From NCBI GenBank assembly GCA_964435595.1, contig CAYSZV010000020.1:1-34025 (forward strand): a stretch of DNA of 34,025 nucleotides, in the 5' to 3' direction. The position numbers were made by a program, and so were the translations under genes. This document shows, piece by piece, positions 1 through 8,397 of this stretch. This DNA is from Izemoplasma sp964435595 (GTDB lineage: Bacteria; Bacillota_I; Bacilli_A; Izemoplasmatales; Izemoplasmataceae). Each line of letters starts with the position of its first letter. Within the stretch, counting starts at the first letter, position 1. Below the pieces are notes generated by a model. That model made no database searches. It was not told where the DNA came from and was given only the letters and a program-made list of their open reading frames with translations.

Positions 1-1173
1 TCCACCACCGATACATAAACTAGCTAAACCATATTTATTTCCACGTTTGATCATTTCATGAATCAAAGTTGTAATAATTCTATTTCCACTTGCTCCAACT
101 GGGTGACCTAATGCAATAGCTCCACCATTTACATTACAAATTTCCATGATATCATTTTCTTTCATTCCATGTTCTTCAGAAATCGAGCGAATTACACCCA
201 AACTTTGTGAAGCAAACGCTTCATTTAGTTCTAATAATTCCATATCTTGTAATTTCATTCCTGTACGTTTTAATACGTCACGTATTGCAGGAACAGGTCC
301 TAGACCCATAACAAGAGGTTCTACTCCACCTTGTCCCACACCAACAACTTCCATAAGTGGTGTTAAATTATATTCTTTTAATGCTTCTTCACTTACTACA
401 AGCATAAAACTTGCTCCATCGTTAATACCACTACTATTTCCAGCTGTTACACTACCGTCTTTTTTAAATGCTGGACGTAGTTTTCCAAGTTTTTCAAAGT
501 CAGTTCTTCTATTTGGATACTCATCTGTATCAAAATCGAACTCTTCTCTTCGTAATTTAACATGTATAGGAACAATCTCATCTTTAAATTTACCAGCATC
601 AACTGCTGCAATTGCTTTTTGTTGAGAATGGAATGCAAATGCATCTTGTTCTTCTCTAGTAAATCCAAATTGATCAACAATGTTTTCAGCTGTGATACCC
701 ATATGAACATCATTAAATACATCAGTTAATGCATCCGATATCATATGATCGGTCACGTTGAATCCACCCATTTTGTTTCCGTTTCTAATTTTAGTTGGAA
801 TAATAAATGGTGCTTGACTCATAGACTCAACTCCACCTACTATTACCATATTGTGTAATCCAACTTTGATATTAGCATACGCTGTCATCAACGTTTTCAT
901 ACCACTTCCGCATACCATATTTAAACCATACGCCGGAACTTCGACAGGAATACCTGCTTTGATGCTTACTTGTCTAGCAATACCTTGTCCTTGACCAGCA
1001 GGCAAAATATTCCCAACAATAACTTCATCAATTTTTTCAACTGGGATTTTAGTTTCATCTAAAATGTTTTTCACAACAACACTACCAAAATCACTTGGTT
1101 TCACAGTGTTCAAAGATCCCATAAAACTACCAATTGCTGTACGCTTTGCAGAAACAATAAAAACTTTACTCAT
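1..1173 (-). CDS. thlA: Acetyl-CoA acetyltransferase (thiolase), 3' end cut by the window edge
   Basis: Reading leftward from ATG 1171-1173 (preceded by an AGGAGG site) gives 391 open codons with no stop, so the last dozen or so residues lie outside the window. It is a cytosolic thiolase that condenses two acetyl-CoA to acetoacetyl-CoA or cleaves it in reverse. The N-terminus MSKVFIVSAKRTAIGSF is typical. The acylated cysteine is C88 in NMVCGSGM, the catalytic His is H357 in ALGHPVGASG, and the second cysteine is C387 in CIGGG at the very edge. The NEAFA motif is present. A TetR gene is divergent, and the shared region carries tandem operators and a cre-like site, so repression by both regulators is likely. 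With buk-ptb 7 kb away it could feed butyrate formation or fatty/amino-acid breakdown. Other 3-ketoacyl-CoA chain lengths cannot be excluded. Confidence 0.95.
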   Translation of the reverse strand, partial: MSKVFIVSAKRTAIGSFMGSLNTVKPSDFGSVVVKNILDETKIPVEKIDEVIVGNILPAGQGQGIARQVSIKAGIPVEVPAYGLNMVCGSGMKTLMTAYANIKVGLHNMVIVGGVESMSQAPFIIPTKIRNGNKMGGFNVTDHMISDALTDVFNDVHMGITAENIVDQFGFTREEQDAFAFHSQQKAIAAVDAGKFKDEIVPIHVKLRREEFDFDTDEYPNRRTDFEKLGKLRPAFKKDGSVTAGNSSGINDGASFMLVVSEEALKEYNLTPLMEVVGVGQGGVEPLVMGLGPVPAIRDVLKRTGMKLQDMELLELNEAFASQSLGVIRSISEEHGMKENDIMEICNVNGGAIALGHPVGASGNRIITTLIHEMIKRGNKYGLASLCIGGG

Positions 1174-1208
1174 AATTTCCTCCTTAAATATTTGTGTTAT
1201 ATTATTAT

Positions 1209-1237
1209 TTGCAATAACTGATTTTTTTATGTATACT
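1209..1237 (+). promoter_or_regulatory. Candidate promoter for tetR
   Basis: TTGCAA (1209-1214), a 17-nt spacer and TATACT (1232-1237) point rightward to tetR. A transcript from here would cross both tandem operators, allowing autoregulation. A second TATAAT at 1334-1339 lies too close to the tetR ribosome binding site to be a convincing alternative. Confidence 0.4.
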
Positions 1238-1260
1238 ACAAAAGTAGAATGCACAGTTTA

Positions 1261-1295
1261 ATGAACAGTTATTCATAATATGAACATATATTCAG
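1261..1295. promoter_or_regulatory. Tandem TetR-type operators between thiolase and tetR
   Basis: Two 16-bp inverted repeats, ATGAACAGTTATTCAT (1261-1276) and ATGAACATATATTCAG (1280-1295), share ATGAACA...ATTCA and are offset by 19 bp, about two helical turns. They lie at and just downstream of the expected thiolase transcription start, where a bound dimer would block initiation. Binding by the adjacent TetR protein is inferred from position and symmetry. Confidence 0.6.
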
Positions 1296-1296
1296 T

Positions 1297-1325
1297 ATTA
1301 TAACATAAAGCGTTTTCACTGTCAA
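1297..1325 (-). promoter_or_regulatory. Consensus SigA promoter of the thiolase gene with a cre-like box in its spacer
   Basis: On the minus strand, TTGACA (1320-1325), a 17-nt spacer and TATAAT (1297-1302) match both consensus hexamers exactly. The spacer contains GTGAAAACGCTTTA (1306-1319), matching the CcpA cre core TGAAARCGYTTW. The -10 is extended (TGT TATAAT). A regulator in the spacer would compete directly with RNA polymerase, so this should be a strong but repressible promoter. Confidence 0.8.
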
Positions 1326-1357
1326 TTTTAAGATATAATTTAAGGAGTGATTTATTC

Positions 1358-1957
1358 ATGGATTTTGAAATTAAAATTCCTAATACCAGGAATGGAAAGA
1401 CAACTTTCCAACTTATTGTAACTACAGCCATTGAAGTTTTTTATGAAAAAGGGTATCATTCAACAACAATAAAGGATATTACAAATGCTGCAAATATCGC
1501 AGCTGGGACCTTTTATTTGTATTTCAAAAATAAACTTGTTTTATATAAATACATTTTATCGCAATTTCAACATGATATTAGACGTGTTATTGCAGAAAAG
1601 GTTAAAGACGTTGAAGGACGTTTTGAAAAAGAAAAAGTTGGGATCAAAACATTTATTGAATATGCAATCGAAAATCCACACTCTTATAATATAATTTGGG
1701 AATCATTATATATAGACAAAAACTTGTTTATTGATTATTATAGTAATTTTGCAAAAAGATACGAACGCGGACTTAAAAAGTCGATTGAAGACGGAGAAAT
1801 GTATGATGTCGATACCGAATTGGTTTCATATATATTAATGGGTATCGCTAACTTTGTTGGTTTAAAAGTTTTATTAAACCTTGGACATGACAATGAAGAT
1901 GTTGATAAAGTTGTAGATAATGTTATGAACATCATAAAAACTGGAATTTTCAAATAA
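1358..1957 (+). CDS. TetR/AcrR-family transcriptional repressor
   Basis: This 199-residue protein has the usual TetR length. The N-terminal helix-turn-helix spans about residues 14-60: a helix with AIEVFYEKGYHSTT, then IKDITNAANIAAGTFYLYFKNK, the standard recognition-helix layout with the YxYFxNK tail. The C-terminal ligand domain (about 70-199) is helical and not specific enough to name a ligand. An AAGGAG site precedes the ATG by 10 nt. The gene is divergent from thiolase, and two operator-like repeats lie between them. FadR/YsiA-type regulators of fatty-acid genes have this layout, so an acyl-CoA ligand is plausible but inferred. It ends in a bidirectional terminator shared with the convergent MATE gene. 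Confidence 0.9.
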   Translation: MDFEIKIPNTRNGKTTFQLIVTTAIEVFYEKGYHSTTIKDITNAANIAAGTFYLYFKNKLVLYKYILSQFQHDIRRVIAEKVKDVEGRFEKEKVGIKTFIEYAIENPHSYNIIWESLYIDKNLFIDYYSNFAKRYERGLKKSIEDGEMYDVDTELVSYILMGIANFVGLKVLLNLGHDNEDVDKVVDNVMNIIKTGIFK

Positions 1958-1989
1958 AAAAGAGTTGCAATTTTATTGCAACTCTTTTT
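1957..1989. terminator. Bidirectional terminator between tetR and the MATE gene
   Basis: A 14-bp perfect stem (AAAAAGAGTTGCAA at 1957-1970 with its complement at 1976-1989) surrounds the loop TTTTA. Runs of A and T on the two sides supply a U-tract in both directions. It begins at the last base of the tetR stop codon. Confidence 0.85.
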
Positions 1990-1993
1990 TTTA

Positions 1994-3358
1994 TTAGATA
2001 TCTAGTTTTGGTTTAAACTCTAATCGTCTATAGAAGAATAATCCAACAAATATAATAACAAAATTGCTTATCAACATTGCTGTCCAAATTCCACTACTTC
2101 CCAAATCTGTGAAATATGTAAAAATTAAGATTAAAGGTATTCTTAATAACCATAACCTTGTCACACTAACAATTAGTGTATATGTTGTTTTACCATTTCC
2201 ATTAAAAGCACCAAAGAACGATTGGAACACTGCCATCATTGGCAGCCCAATTAATAAGTAAAACATATATGTGACCGCTAGGTTTAATGCAACCTGATCA
2301 TTCTCTAAGAATATGGATATTACACCAGTTCTAAAGAACATCATTATCAAACTTGTTACACTAATAATTCCGACACTCAATATAATTCCTTTTTTGAATG
2401 CCTCTTTCGCTCTTTCTGGATTCGTATTTCCTATATTTTGTCCAATATAAGCTGCCAAAACACCTCCGATAGCCATGACTGGATGTAATACTAAACTACT
2501 AATTCTGTTCCCAACACTAAATGCAGCTAGGGTTTGCTCTCCATAAGAAACAATTATCGAATTCATCACAGCAAAACCTATCGCAGTAATTGATTGACCA
2601 GCTGCAGCTGGTACAGCTATTCTTACTATGGTTTTTGAAACCAATTTATCGATACTTAAACTCCTATACAGAGTTAATCCATTTTTACTAAAATAGAGTT
2701 GATAAAGTATGAAAGGCAACACTGAAAAATTTCCGATTAAGGTTGCATATGCTGCTCCTTCAACTCCTAAGTTTAAGATGGAAATCAATATTGGTGATAA
2801 AATAATGTTTAGAACCATTGTGATTACTCCAAATACGACGGGAGTAAGTGTATCACCATCAGCTTGGCGGATAGCTGTGAAAGCAAACATAATAAATACA
2901 GCAACTAACTCAAAGGAACGAATTTGTAAATATTTTGTACTTTTTTCAAACAAATATCCTTCTGTACCCATAAGTTTCATAACATAAGGTGCTCCAATGT
3001 ATCCAAGTATATTCAGTATGATCCCAACTGCGATAGCAATAAAGAATAAATTAGTTGCATACGTTCGCGCTTCTTCTCGTTGATTTGCTCCTACTAGTTG
3101 AGAAATCAACGAAGTACCTGCGATACTTAATCCGATTCCGATACTTATAAACATAAACAAGATGGGGAATGTAACTGAAATAGCACTAACTGATGCAGCG
3201 CTATGTTCGGCTATTTGAGAGACAAAATACATATCAATTAGATCATGGAATGTCTTAATTAAATTGTTAAACATAACAGGCATTGCCAAAATAGCTAATC
3301 CTTTATATATATTAGGATCTTTCAAGATGAGATATCTTCTATAATCATCTCTGTTCAT
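1994..3358 (-). CDS. MATE-family multidrug/metabolite efflux transporter
   Basis: This is a 454-residue membrane protein with about 12 hydrophobic helices in two repeats of six, the normal MATE size. The N-terminal stretch LAILAMPVMFNNLIKTFHDLID followed by YFVSQIAE, and the ISVTFPILFMFISIGIGLSIAG segment, are typical of the DinF/NorM-like bacterial branch. Such transporters exchange cations for drugs or metabolites across the cytoplasmic membrane; the substrate cannot be read from sequence. A GTAGGTGA ribosome site precedes the ATG. The gene converges on tetR, so it is probably not in the same transcription unit. Confidence 0.93.
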   Translation of the reverse strand: MNRDDYRRYLILKDPNIYKGLAILAMPVMFNNLIKTFHDLIDMYFVSQIAEHSAASVSAISVTFPILFMFISIGIGLSIAGTSLISQLVGANQREEARTYATNLFFIAIAVGIILNILGYIGAPYVMKLMGTEGYLFEKSTKYLQIRSFELVAVFIMFAFTAIRQADGDTLTPVVFGVITMVLNIILSPILISILNLGVEGAAYATLIGNFSVLPFILYQLYFSKNGLTLYRSLSIDKLVSKTIVRIAVPAAAGQSITAIGFAVMNSIIVSYGEQTLAAFSVGNRISSLVLHPVMAIGGVLAAYIGQNIGNTNPERAKEAFKKGIILSVGIISVTSLIMMFFRTGVISIFLENDQVALNLAVTYMFYLLIGLPMMAVFQSFFGAFNGNGKTTYTLIVSVTRLWLLRIPLILIFTYFTDLGSSGIWTAMLISNFVIIFVGLFFYRRLEFKPKLDI

Positions 3359-3406
3359 ATTTTCACCTACTCACTGCTTGAATTATATCATACGAATCTT
3401 TATGTT

Positions 3407-3435
3407 AGTATAAACAGTTTCAAAAAGGTTGTCAC
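3407..3435 (-). promoter_or_regulatory. Candidate promoter of the MATE gene
   Basis: On the minus strand, GTGACA (3430-3435), 17 nt and TATACT (3407-3412) give 5/6 matches at each hexamer. A second TATAAT-like box lies nearer the gene without a good -35. Confidence 0.45.
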
Positions 3436-3470
3436 AAAAAAAACCGACCATTAATATGATGGTCGGTTTT
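3436..3470 (-). terminator. Terminator overlapping the end of the GGDEF/HD-GYP gene
   Basis: A perfect 12-bp stem (AAAACCGACCAT at 3440-3451 with its complement at 3459-3470) encloses a 7-nt loop, followed on the minus strand by a U-run. The TAA of the upstream gene (3451-3453) straddles the stem-loop junction, so the last sense codons form the hairpin arm. Confidence 0.9.
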
Positions 3471-5973
3471 CTAATTTCAATTGATTTAAATCTCCTCGTT
3501 TGATCATTTCCACAAATAGATCTACTAGTTGAGGATCAAATTGAGTTCCAGCATGTTTCTTCAATTCATACAAAGCTTGTTCTATACTAAGTCCTTTACG
3601 ATATGGACGATCTGTAGTCATTGCATCAAATGCATCAGCAATACAAATTACACGTCCTAATATTGGGATATTTTCACCACTTATACCACGTGGATATCCT
3701 TGTCCATCAAATTTCTCATGATGGCTAATAATGATTGGGATAGTATCAACTAAATTTGGAATATGCTTGATGATGTTGATTGATTGTACAACATGTGATC
3801 GCATTGTATCCATTTCAGTTGTGGTAAGAAATCCTTTTTTTAGTAAAACACTTTCAGGAATTCCTACTTTTCCAATATCATGAAGCAATCCTGCATTGTG
3901 TATTAGTTGAAGGTCTTCTCCTTCAAATCCTAATTCTACGGCAAGCGCAACACTTAGTTCAGCAACATTGTTAGAGTGTCCATAAGTATAATGATCTTTC
4001 GCATCAATTGTTGCAGCTAAAGCATATGTACTAGAGATATACGCTTCTTTGATTTTAGATTGTACAGATTGTTGTAAGTCGCCATCAATATGATTATTGG
4101 ATGTATTATATAATATTGATTTATTTCGACCAGATTGTTTTGAATCCAAGACTGCCTCAAATGCTTTTGATATCAATTCTTCAAGTTGACTACCATGTTC
4201 TGGTGAACAAGCTGCACCAACTGATACAGTTAGAAACTCTCTAATATCAGGTGATAATAAGAAACTTTCCTCCACATTCTTGCGGATTTTTTCAATCATA
4301 TTTTTTGTTTCAATCGGTCCATATTCAGGAAAATATATCCCAAATTCTTCTCCACCATAACGAACAATAATTGCTTCTTTCGGACAGCTTTCAGTTAGGA
4401 TGTTAGCAATTCTCACAAGCGCATTATCTCCTGTGCTATGACCATACAAGTCATTGTATATTTTGAATTGATCAATATCAACAACAGCAATACTGAATTT
4501 TGAATGGACATTGCCACGTATAAAGTTTCCTACGGTTTCTTGGAAATGTCTATGGTTATAAAGTTTGGTTAATTCATCTGTAATCGATTGACGTTTCAAT
4601 ATGTCAATCGTTTTTGCGTTTTCAATAATTGCAGCAGCATTATTTAACAATGTCTTTAAGAACTGAATCTCAGGCTCACTATACGGCAATTCATCTTTAC
4701 GTTCACTAATTACGACAAGTCCAATAATTTCACTTAAATAGTAAATCGGAACAATCAACTCAGTATGCATATTTACAATAACTGTCTTCTCACTATCCCA
4801 TAGTCGTTTGAATAGGATATTATTATCAATTTCACTACGCAACAATATCTCGTGGCCACTTTCAAACCATTCCAAGATTGGATGATTGAACAATATGTAT
4901 GTGTCATGATAAATCAATCCTTCAATCGTTGTTTCATGTAATTTATATTTACTACTATTTTTCAATAAGATACTTGTTTCTTTGCTTTCAATCCCATCTG
5001 TAATTGCTGATAACAAAGAAGAGTTGATTTTATCTAAACTAAACGATGTATTGACCAAACTAGAAAATTCTTTCAAAATAATTTGTTGATCTGTTTTAGT
5101 ACTATAGAATATCGAGTCTGAAACACGTTTCAATAATCTTCGTGTCGGCTCAAGCAATAGGAATAATGGAGACATTACCAGTAAAATGGTAAACAATCCA
5201 CCAGTCAAGACTTCAGAAAGAAAAGTATATATTACAATAATCACTGTGGCGTACACAGCAAATAAAGTGAAGTTGTATATTGAGTAATAAAGTCCTCTTT
5301 TTACAACTAAATTAATTTCTAGAAACTTGTTTCGATGAATCGAATATGTAATAATAATCGCACTAATTGCATTAAAGATAATGTCGATTCCTAACTTACC
5401 TAATACTTCGTTTATGTTTAATGCTCCCCCAACGATTACTAGAAAAAGAGCAAATATCACAAGTTGTACTTTCTTTAATGATACTTCACCAAGTCGCACT
5501 GCTTTTATCATTGTAATCAATGCGAGAATACTTAATCCTGTTGCTATCGAAGCCAACAAGAAAACTTGAGGTCTAAATAACACATAATCAAATACTCCAT
5601 TTGTAAGTGTTGCAGACTTAACAATATTTCCTGTCCACGCTAATAATAAGAGTAAAAAACTTAAGAAGTATGCTGTTCGTAGAACAGCGTTTCTTCCAGT
5701 TTTTCTGATTAAAATGTAACTAAAATGCAATAATGAAACAGGCACTAAAACAAATCCTGTCTGTGTTAAATATGTGTTCCAAAACAATGGATTTGGAGGT
5801 ACTTCAGTTTTCATAAGAAAAGATCCTAAACTCCAAATTATCATTGCAATAATATAGAATTTAAAAATTTTACTCAGTCTATTTTCCGTAGATGTACTAA
5901 TGATTACAAATATGAATGTATATAAAATGAGTGAGATTAAAGGTACTATGTTATTTTCACTTAATACAATCAT
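3451..5973 (-). CDS. Membrane sensor with GAF, GGDEF and HD-GYP domains (cyclic-di-GMP turnover)
   Basis: The 840-residue protein has four parts: a hydrophobic N-terminus of about eight helices (1 to about 285) resembling the 7TM sensor of some histidine kinases; a GAF-like region (about 295-455); a GGDEF domain (about 463-630) with intact GGEEF at 540-544; and an HD-GYP domain (about 650-830) with HDIGK at 698-702 and HHEKFDGQGYPRG starting at 751. By family knowledge GGDEF makes c-di-GMP and HD-GYP hydrolyses it; both active sites look complete. No RxxD inhibitory site is visible before GGEEF. The input is unknown; GAF or the membrane domain would sense it. It starts 21 nt after the GH3-like gene, so it is probably co-transcribed, and it ends in a terminator. 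Confidence 0.93.
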   Translation of the reverse strand: MIVLSENNIVPLISLILYTFIFVIISTSTENRLSKIFKFYIIAMIIWSLGSFLMKTEVPPNPLFWNTYLTQTGFVLVPVSLLHFSYILIRKTGRNAVLRTAYFLSFLLLLLAWTGNIVKSATLTNGVFDYVLFRPQVFLLASIATGLSILALITMIKAVRLGEVSLKKVQLVIFALFLVIVGGALNINEVLGKLGIDIIFNAISAIIITYSIHRNKFLEINLVVKRGLYYSIYNFTLFAVYATVIIVIYTFLSEVLTGGLFTILLVMSPLFLLLEPTRRLLKRVSDSIFYSTKTDQQIILKEFSSLVNTSFSLDKINSSLLSAITDGIESKETSILLKNSSKYKLHETTIEGLIYHDTYILFNHPILEWFESGHEILLRSEIDNNILFKRLWDSEKTVIVNMHTELIVPIYYLSEIIGLVVISERKDELPYSEPEIQFLKTLLNNAAAIIENAKTIDILKRQSITDELTKLYNHRHFQETVGNFIRGNVHSKFSIAVVDIDQFKIYNDLYGHSTGDNALVRIANILTESCPKEAIIVRYGGEEFGIYFPEYGPIETKNMIEKIRKNVEESFLLSPDIREFLTVSVGAACSPEHGSQLEELISKAFEAVLDSKQSGRNKSILYNTSNNHIDGDLQQSVQSKIKEAYISSTYALAATIDAKDHYTYGHSNNVAELSVALAVELGFEGEDLQLIHNAGLLHDIGKVGIPESVLLKKGFLTTTEMDTMRSHVVQSINIIKHIPNLVDTIPIIISHHEKFDGQGYPRGISGENIPILGRVICIADAFDAMTTDRPYRKGLSIEQALYELKKHAGTQFDPQLVDLFVEMIKRGDLNQLKLENRPSY

Positions 5974-5994
5974 ACAATCACCTCTCTTTAAGTA

Positions 5995-7566
5995 TTAGAT
6001 TTGTAGTGCTAGTAACTGTTCGACTTCTACTTTTGTTGGATTGATACTACCAATTTCATTTCCATATATCTCTTTGAATTTCTCAAAAGTTCCGTTTTTT
6101 AATAATGTAATTTTCAAGGGCTCATGACCTAATAAATCGTGAACATCATTGTAATCTTGATCAAGCATCTTCATGCGTTTATTGATGCGATTATATAATG
6201 TTTGTTCATCAATATTATCTTCGTTTTCAATGTACAATCTTAAAAACACCGTACTATCAAAAATCTCTTTTGTTGCAGTCCAATGTTTCGGACTGATTTT
6301 TTCAATTTTTAATGCATCCCCTATTAACTGTTTCGAAATTCTAGTAAACCCCGATAAGTCTATAATATTATGAACTCGATCCAAATAAATCACTTGAGGT
6401 AATTTAATACTATCCTTTTTATTTTCAAGTGACACACACTTCATAATATCCCCAATTCTATACCTTACAAATGCTCCTCCTCTAAGTTTAGTGATTACCA
6501 ATTCATAGATTTGATTTGCTTCAAGTTCATTAAATAAAACAGTACTTGGTATATATCCCTTTTCGTTGCTTTCTTTTTGCAATTCACTTTCTGGGATGAA
6601 TTCTAAAAAGTTAACATCAGGGAAAAACGTAAGACCATTTCTACTCCAGGTCTCAGTCGCAACTGCAGCACTTTCAGTACCACCAAATATTTCTAAAGGT
6701 TTGATACCATAGTAATATTCAATTTTGGCTTTGTATGTATCAGAGTCAGTCCCACCACATACAATTCCTTTGAATTCGAATAAGTCTTTTGGTAAAAGTT
6801 CTTGTTTCTTAATTTTCTTCTTATACCACGCCTTCACATATTTAACAGCTTGTTTTGTATTACTTGGAATGGGTAAACTTGAACTACTGTTACCTGAATC
6901 AGCATATGACTCCCCAATTTTAACCAACACGCTAGACAATCCAAAAAATAAATCTGCACCGTGTTTCATCGCTAATTTAAATCCTTCTTTGTTTCTATCT
7001 CTAAATGATAACTGTTCTGCTTTAGCAGTTGAAGGCAAGTATTCAAAATCAATTAAATCTTTTAAAATATAAGGTGCAAATCCTGTTAGATATGGTAAAG
7101 GTGCCATTCCATATAGAAATTTATCATAATTTCTAAGATCGAATTCACCTCTTTTTTTACTTGTCGATAAAATCAAACTACTCATAAACATTTTTGTATG
7201 CTCTTCTACCATAGTTTTTGAATATGGAGCAAGTTTAATCGGTTGTTTTCCTCCTCGCCAAGTAGTTTGCACCCAGTGTAATGGTTCACTCGGTAAATCA
7301 TCTACTCGCTTATTCAACAAAGTATCAGCATAATCCTCATACGTTGTTAACGGTACTTTCTTTCTAAAATCATCCATATTATTGATTTTTTGATTTCCCA
7401 TTATCGTTCTACCAAGTTTACACTGCTTCAATAAATGAATCTGTTCTAATAGCAACCTCTCCTGGATTTCCATGAAGTCCTCTATAGATAAATCAAGAAA
7501 GCCCATATAGGCTTCCCAAACTCCTTTATAGTCTTCATCTCTAAGCATTTCTCGTAAGTTTCTCAT
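5995..7566 (-). CDS. GH3-like acyl-adenylating enzyme (ANL superfamily)
   Basis: A 523-residue homologue of the GH3 auxin-responsive family, which activates a carboxylate with ATP and transfers it to an amine or thiol. Visible motifs are IFGGTESA (the nucleotide-binding motif in the middle of the protein) and VRYRIGDI (the RxGD hinge), with the family-typical N-terminus ending in VPLTTYEDYADTL. I chose ATG 7564-7566 because GGAGGG lies 5 nt upstream; an ATG four codons earlier contains that site itself. It overlaps the end of the upstream ICMT-like gene by 26 nt, indicating translational coupling. Bacterial GH3 proteins are largely uncharacterised; the acid and the acceptor cannot be named. 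A plain acyl-CoA ligase is less likely given the GH3-type core. Confidence 0.85.
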   Translation of the reverse strand: MRNLREMLRDEDYKGVWEAYMGFLDLSIEDFMEIQERLLLEQIHLLKQCKLGRTIMGNQKINNMDDFRKKVPLTTYEDYADTLLNKRVDDLPSEPLHWVQTTWRGGKQPIKLAPYSKTMVEEHTKMFMSSLILSTSKKRGEFDLRNYDKFLYGMAPLPYLTGFAPYILKDLIDFEYLPSTAKAEQLSFRDRNKEGFKLAMKHGADLFFGLSSVLVKIGESYADSGNSSSSLPIPSNTKQAVKYVKAWYKKKIKKQELLPKDLFEFKGIVCGGTDSDTYKAKIEYYYGIKPLEIFGGTESAAVATETWSRNGLTFFPDVNFLEFIPESELQKESNEKGYIPSTVLFNELEANQIYELVITKLRGGAFVRYRIGDIMKCVSLENKKDSIKLPQVIYLDRVHNIIDLSGFTRISKQLIGDALKIEKISPKHWTATKEIFDSTVFLRLYIENEDNIDEQTLYNRINKRMKMLDQDYNDVHDLLGHEPLKITLLKNGTFEKFKEIYGNEIGSINPTKVEVEQLLALQI

Positions 7567-8119
7567 TTTTCCCTCCATCTAAAGTGTTTAGACATTTCTT
7601 AATACTACTCATTGTTGGTAATAACATAGGTGTCGATTCTTTATAACTTTCATAGTCAGAAAATACCTTTGAGAAAATTACTCTCTCTTGAATCACCACA
7701 TAAACGATATTTACAAGTGACCAAACAATACCTGCTATTAGAATGTCAATATTCGCAAAAAACATACTACCGAAAACATAATAGAGAAACAACCATAATA
7801 CTCCTGGATGTCTACTTAATGCATACGTACCAGAAGTTACTAATTTAGATTTGGAATTTCTGTTTTTTCTTACTTCAATCAATACTGAATACACTAAGAA
7901 AAATAAGAAGATTAACCCAATAAATCCAAACAAAATTCGCAAAGCAATTTCCATTTCATATGTTTTCCCTATCAGTAAAATAACAATACTAGAACTTACA
8001 ATGATTAATGTACCAAAAAAAGCCAAAAGATTCTGAACAACACTATTCTTCTTAATTCCTACAATATCCGATCCCAATAAACACAAAAACCCGATTGCAC
8101 CACTAAGAATAAATAACAT
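7541..8119 (-). CDS. Isoprenylcysteine carboxyl methyltransferase-like membrane protein
   Basis: This 192-residue protein has about five membrane helices. Near the C-terminus it carries the ICMT/PEMT SAM-binding signature: GTYALSRHPGVLW, then a hydrophobic helix, then QERVIFSKVFSDYESYKEST with a closing LLP. Known members methylate carboxylates or lipids at the membrane with S-adenosylmethionine. The start is ATG 8117-8119, 7 nt after AGGAGG; the longer open frame reaching 8281 lacks a ribosome site and is rejected. Its 3' end overlaps the GH3-like gene, so a methyltransferase and an acyl-activating enzyme are co-translated, suggesting one small-molecule or lipid pathway. The true substrate is unknown, and such proteins are often mis-annotated as protein methyltransferases. 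Confidence 0.8.
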   Translation of the reverse strand: MLFILSGAIGFLCLLGSDIVGIKKNSVVQNLLAFFGTLIIVSSSIVILLIGKTYEMEIALRILFGFIGLIFLFFLVYSVLIEVRKNRNSKSKLVTSGTYALSRHPGVLWLFLYYVFGSMFFANIDILIAGIVWSLVNIVYVVIQERVIFSKVFSDYESYKESTPMLLPTMSSIKKCLNTLDGGKNEKLTRNA

Positions 8120-8284
8120 AATGAGACCTCCTGACACAAATTTTAATGTAATACATAAATGTTGTAAATTCCATATTTTTTCAAATAAAACTGTTTTTTT
8201 ATAAACTACTCTATATAATATATTATAAATAATATATATGAAAAGGTCATATATGACCCTTTTTTTATAATCAATTAACATACC

Positions 8285-8314
8285 CTTATAAACTAAACCA
8301 CTTTAAAGTGTAAA
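8285..8314 (-). promoter_or_regulatory. Candidate promoter of the ICMT/GH3/c-di-GMP operon
   Basis: On the minus strand, TTTACA (8309-8314), 18 nt and TATAAG (8285-8290). The -35 overlaps the palindrome CACTTTAAAGTG, which could be an operator. The leader to the first ATG would be about 160 nt and would contain the second palindrome (8245-8258). No other candidate is clearly better. Confidence 0.4.
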
Positions 8315-8368
8315 TTACGGCGTATGTAAAGGGTAAAACCCACTTATCAAAATAAGGCAAGAAAGTTG

Positions 8369-8397
8369 TTTACGTGAAAACGCTATCATGTTATAAT
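8369..8397 (+). promoter_or_regulatory. Promoter of buk-ptb-pckA with a cre-like box in its spacer
   Basis: TATAAT at 8392-8397 has the TGT extension; the -35 is weaker (TTTACG at 8369-8374, 17-nt spacer). GTGAAAACGCTATCA (8374-8388) fits the cre consensus WTGNAANCGNWNNCW except at the first base and fills the spacer, nearly the same geometry as the thiolase promoter. Confidence 0.75.

Noticed and set aside
208..223. Cre-like palindrome TGAAGC-AAAC-GCTTCA
   Set aside because: It lies inside the conserved NEAFA-region codons of thiolase and has the wrong spacing for cre.
5111..5128. Palindrome TGAAACACGTTTCA
   Set aside because: Internal to the GGDEF/HD-GYP coding sequence, wrong spacing for cre, no promoter nearby.
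8120..8281. N-terminal extension of the ICMT-like protein to 8281
   Set aside because: No ribosome site; the internal ATG at 8119 has AGGAGG at good spacing.
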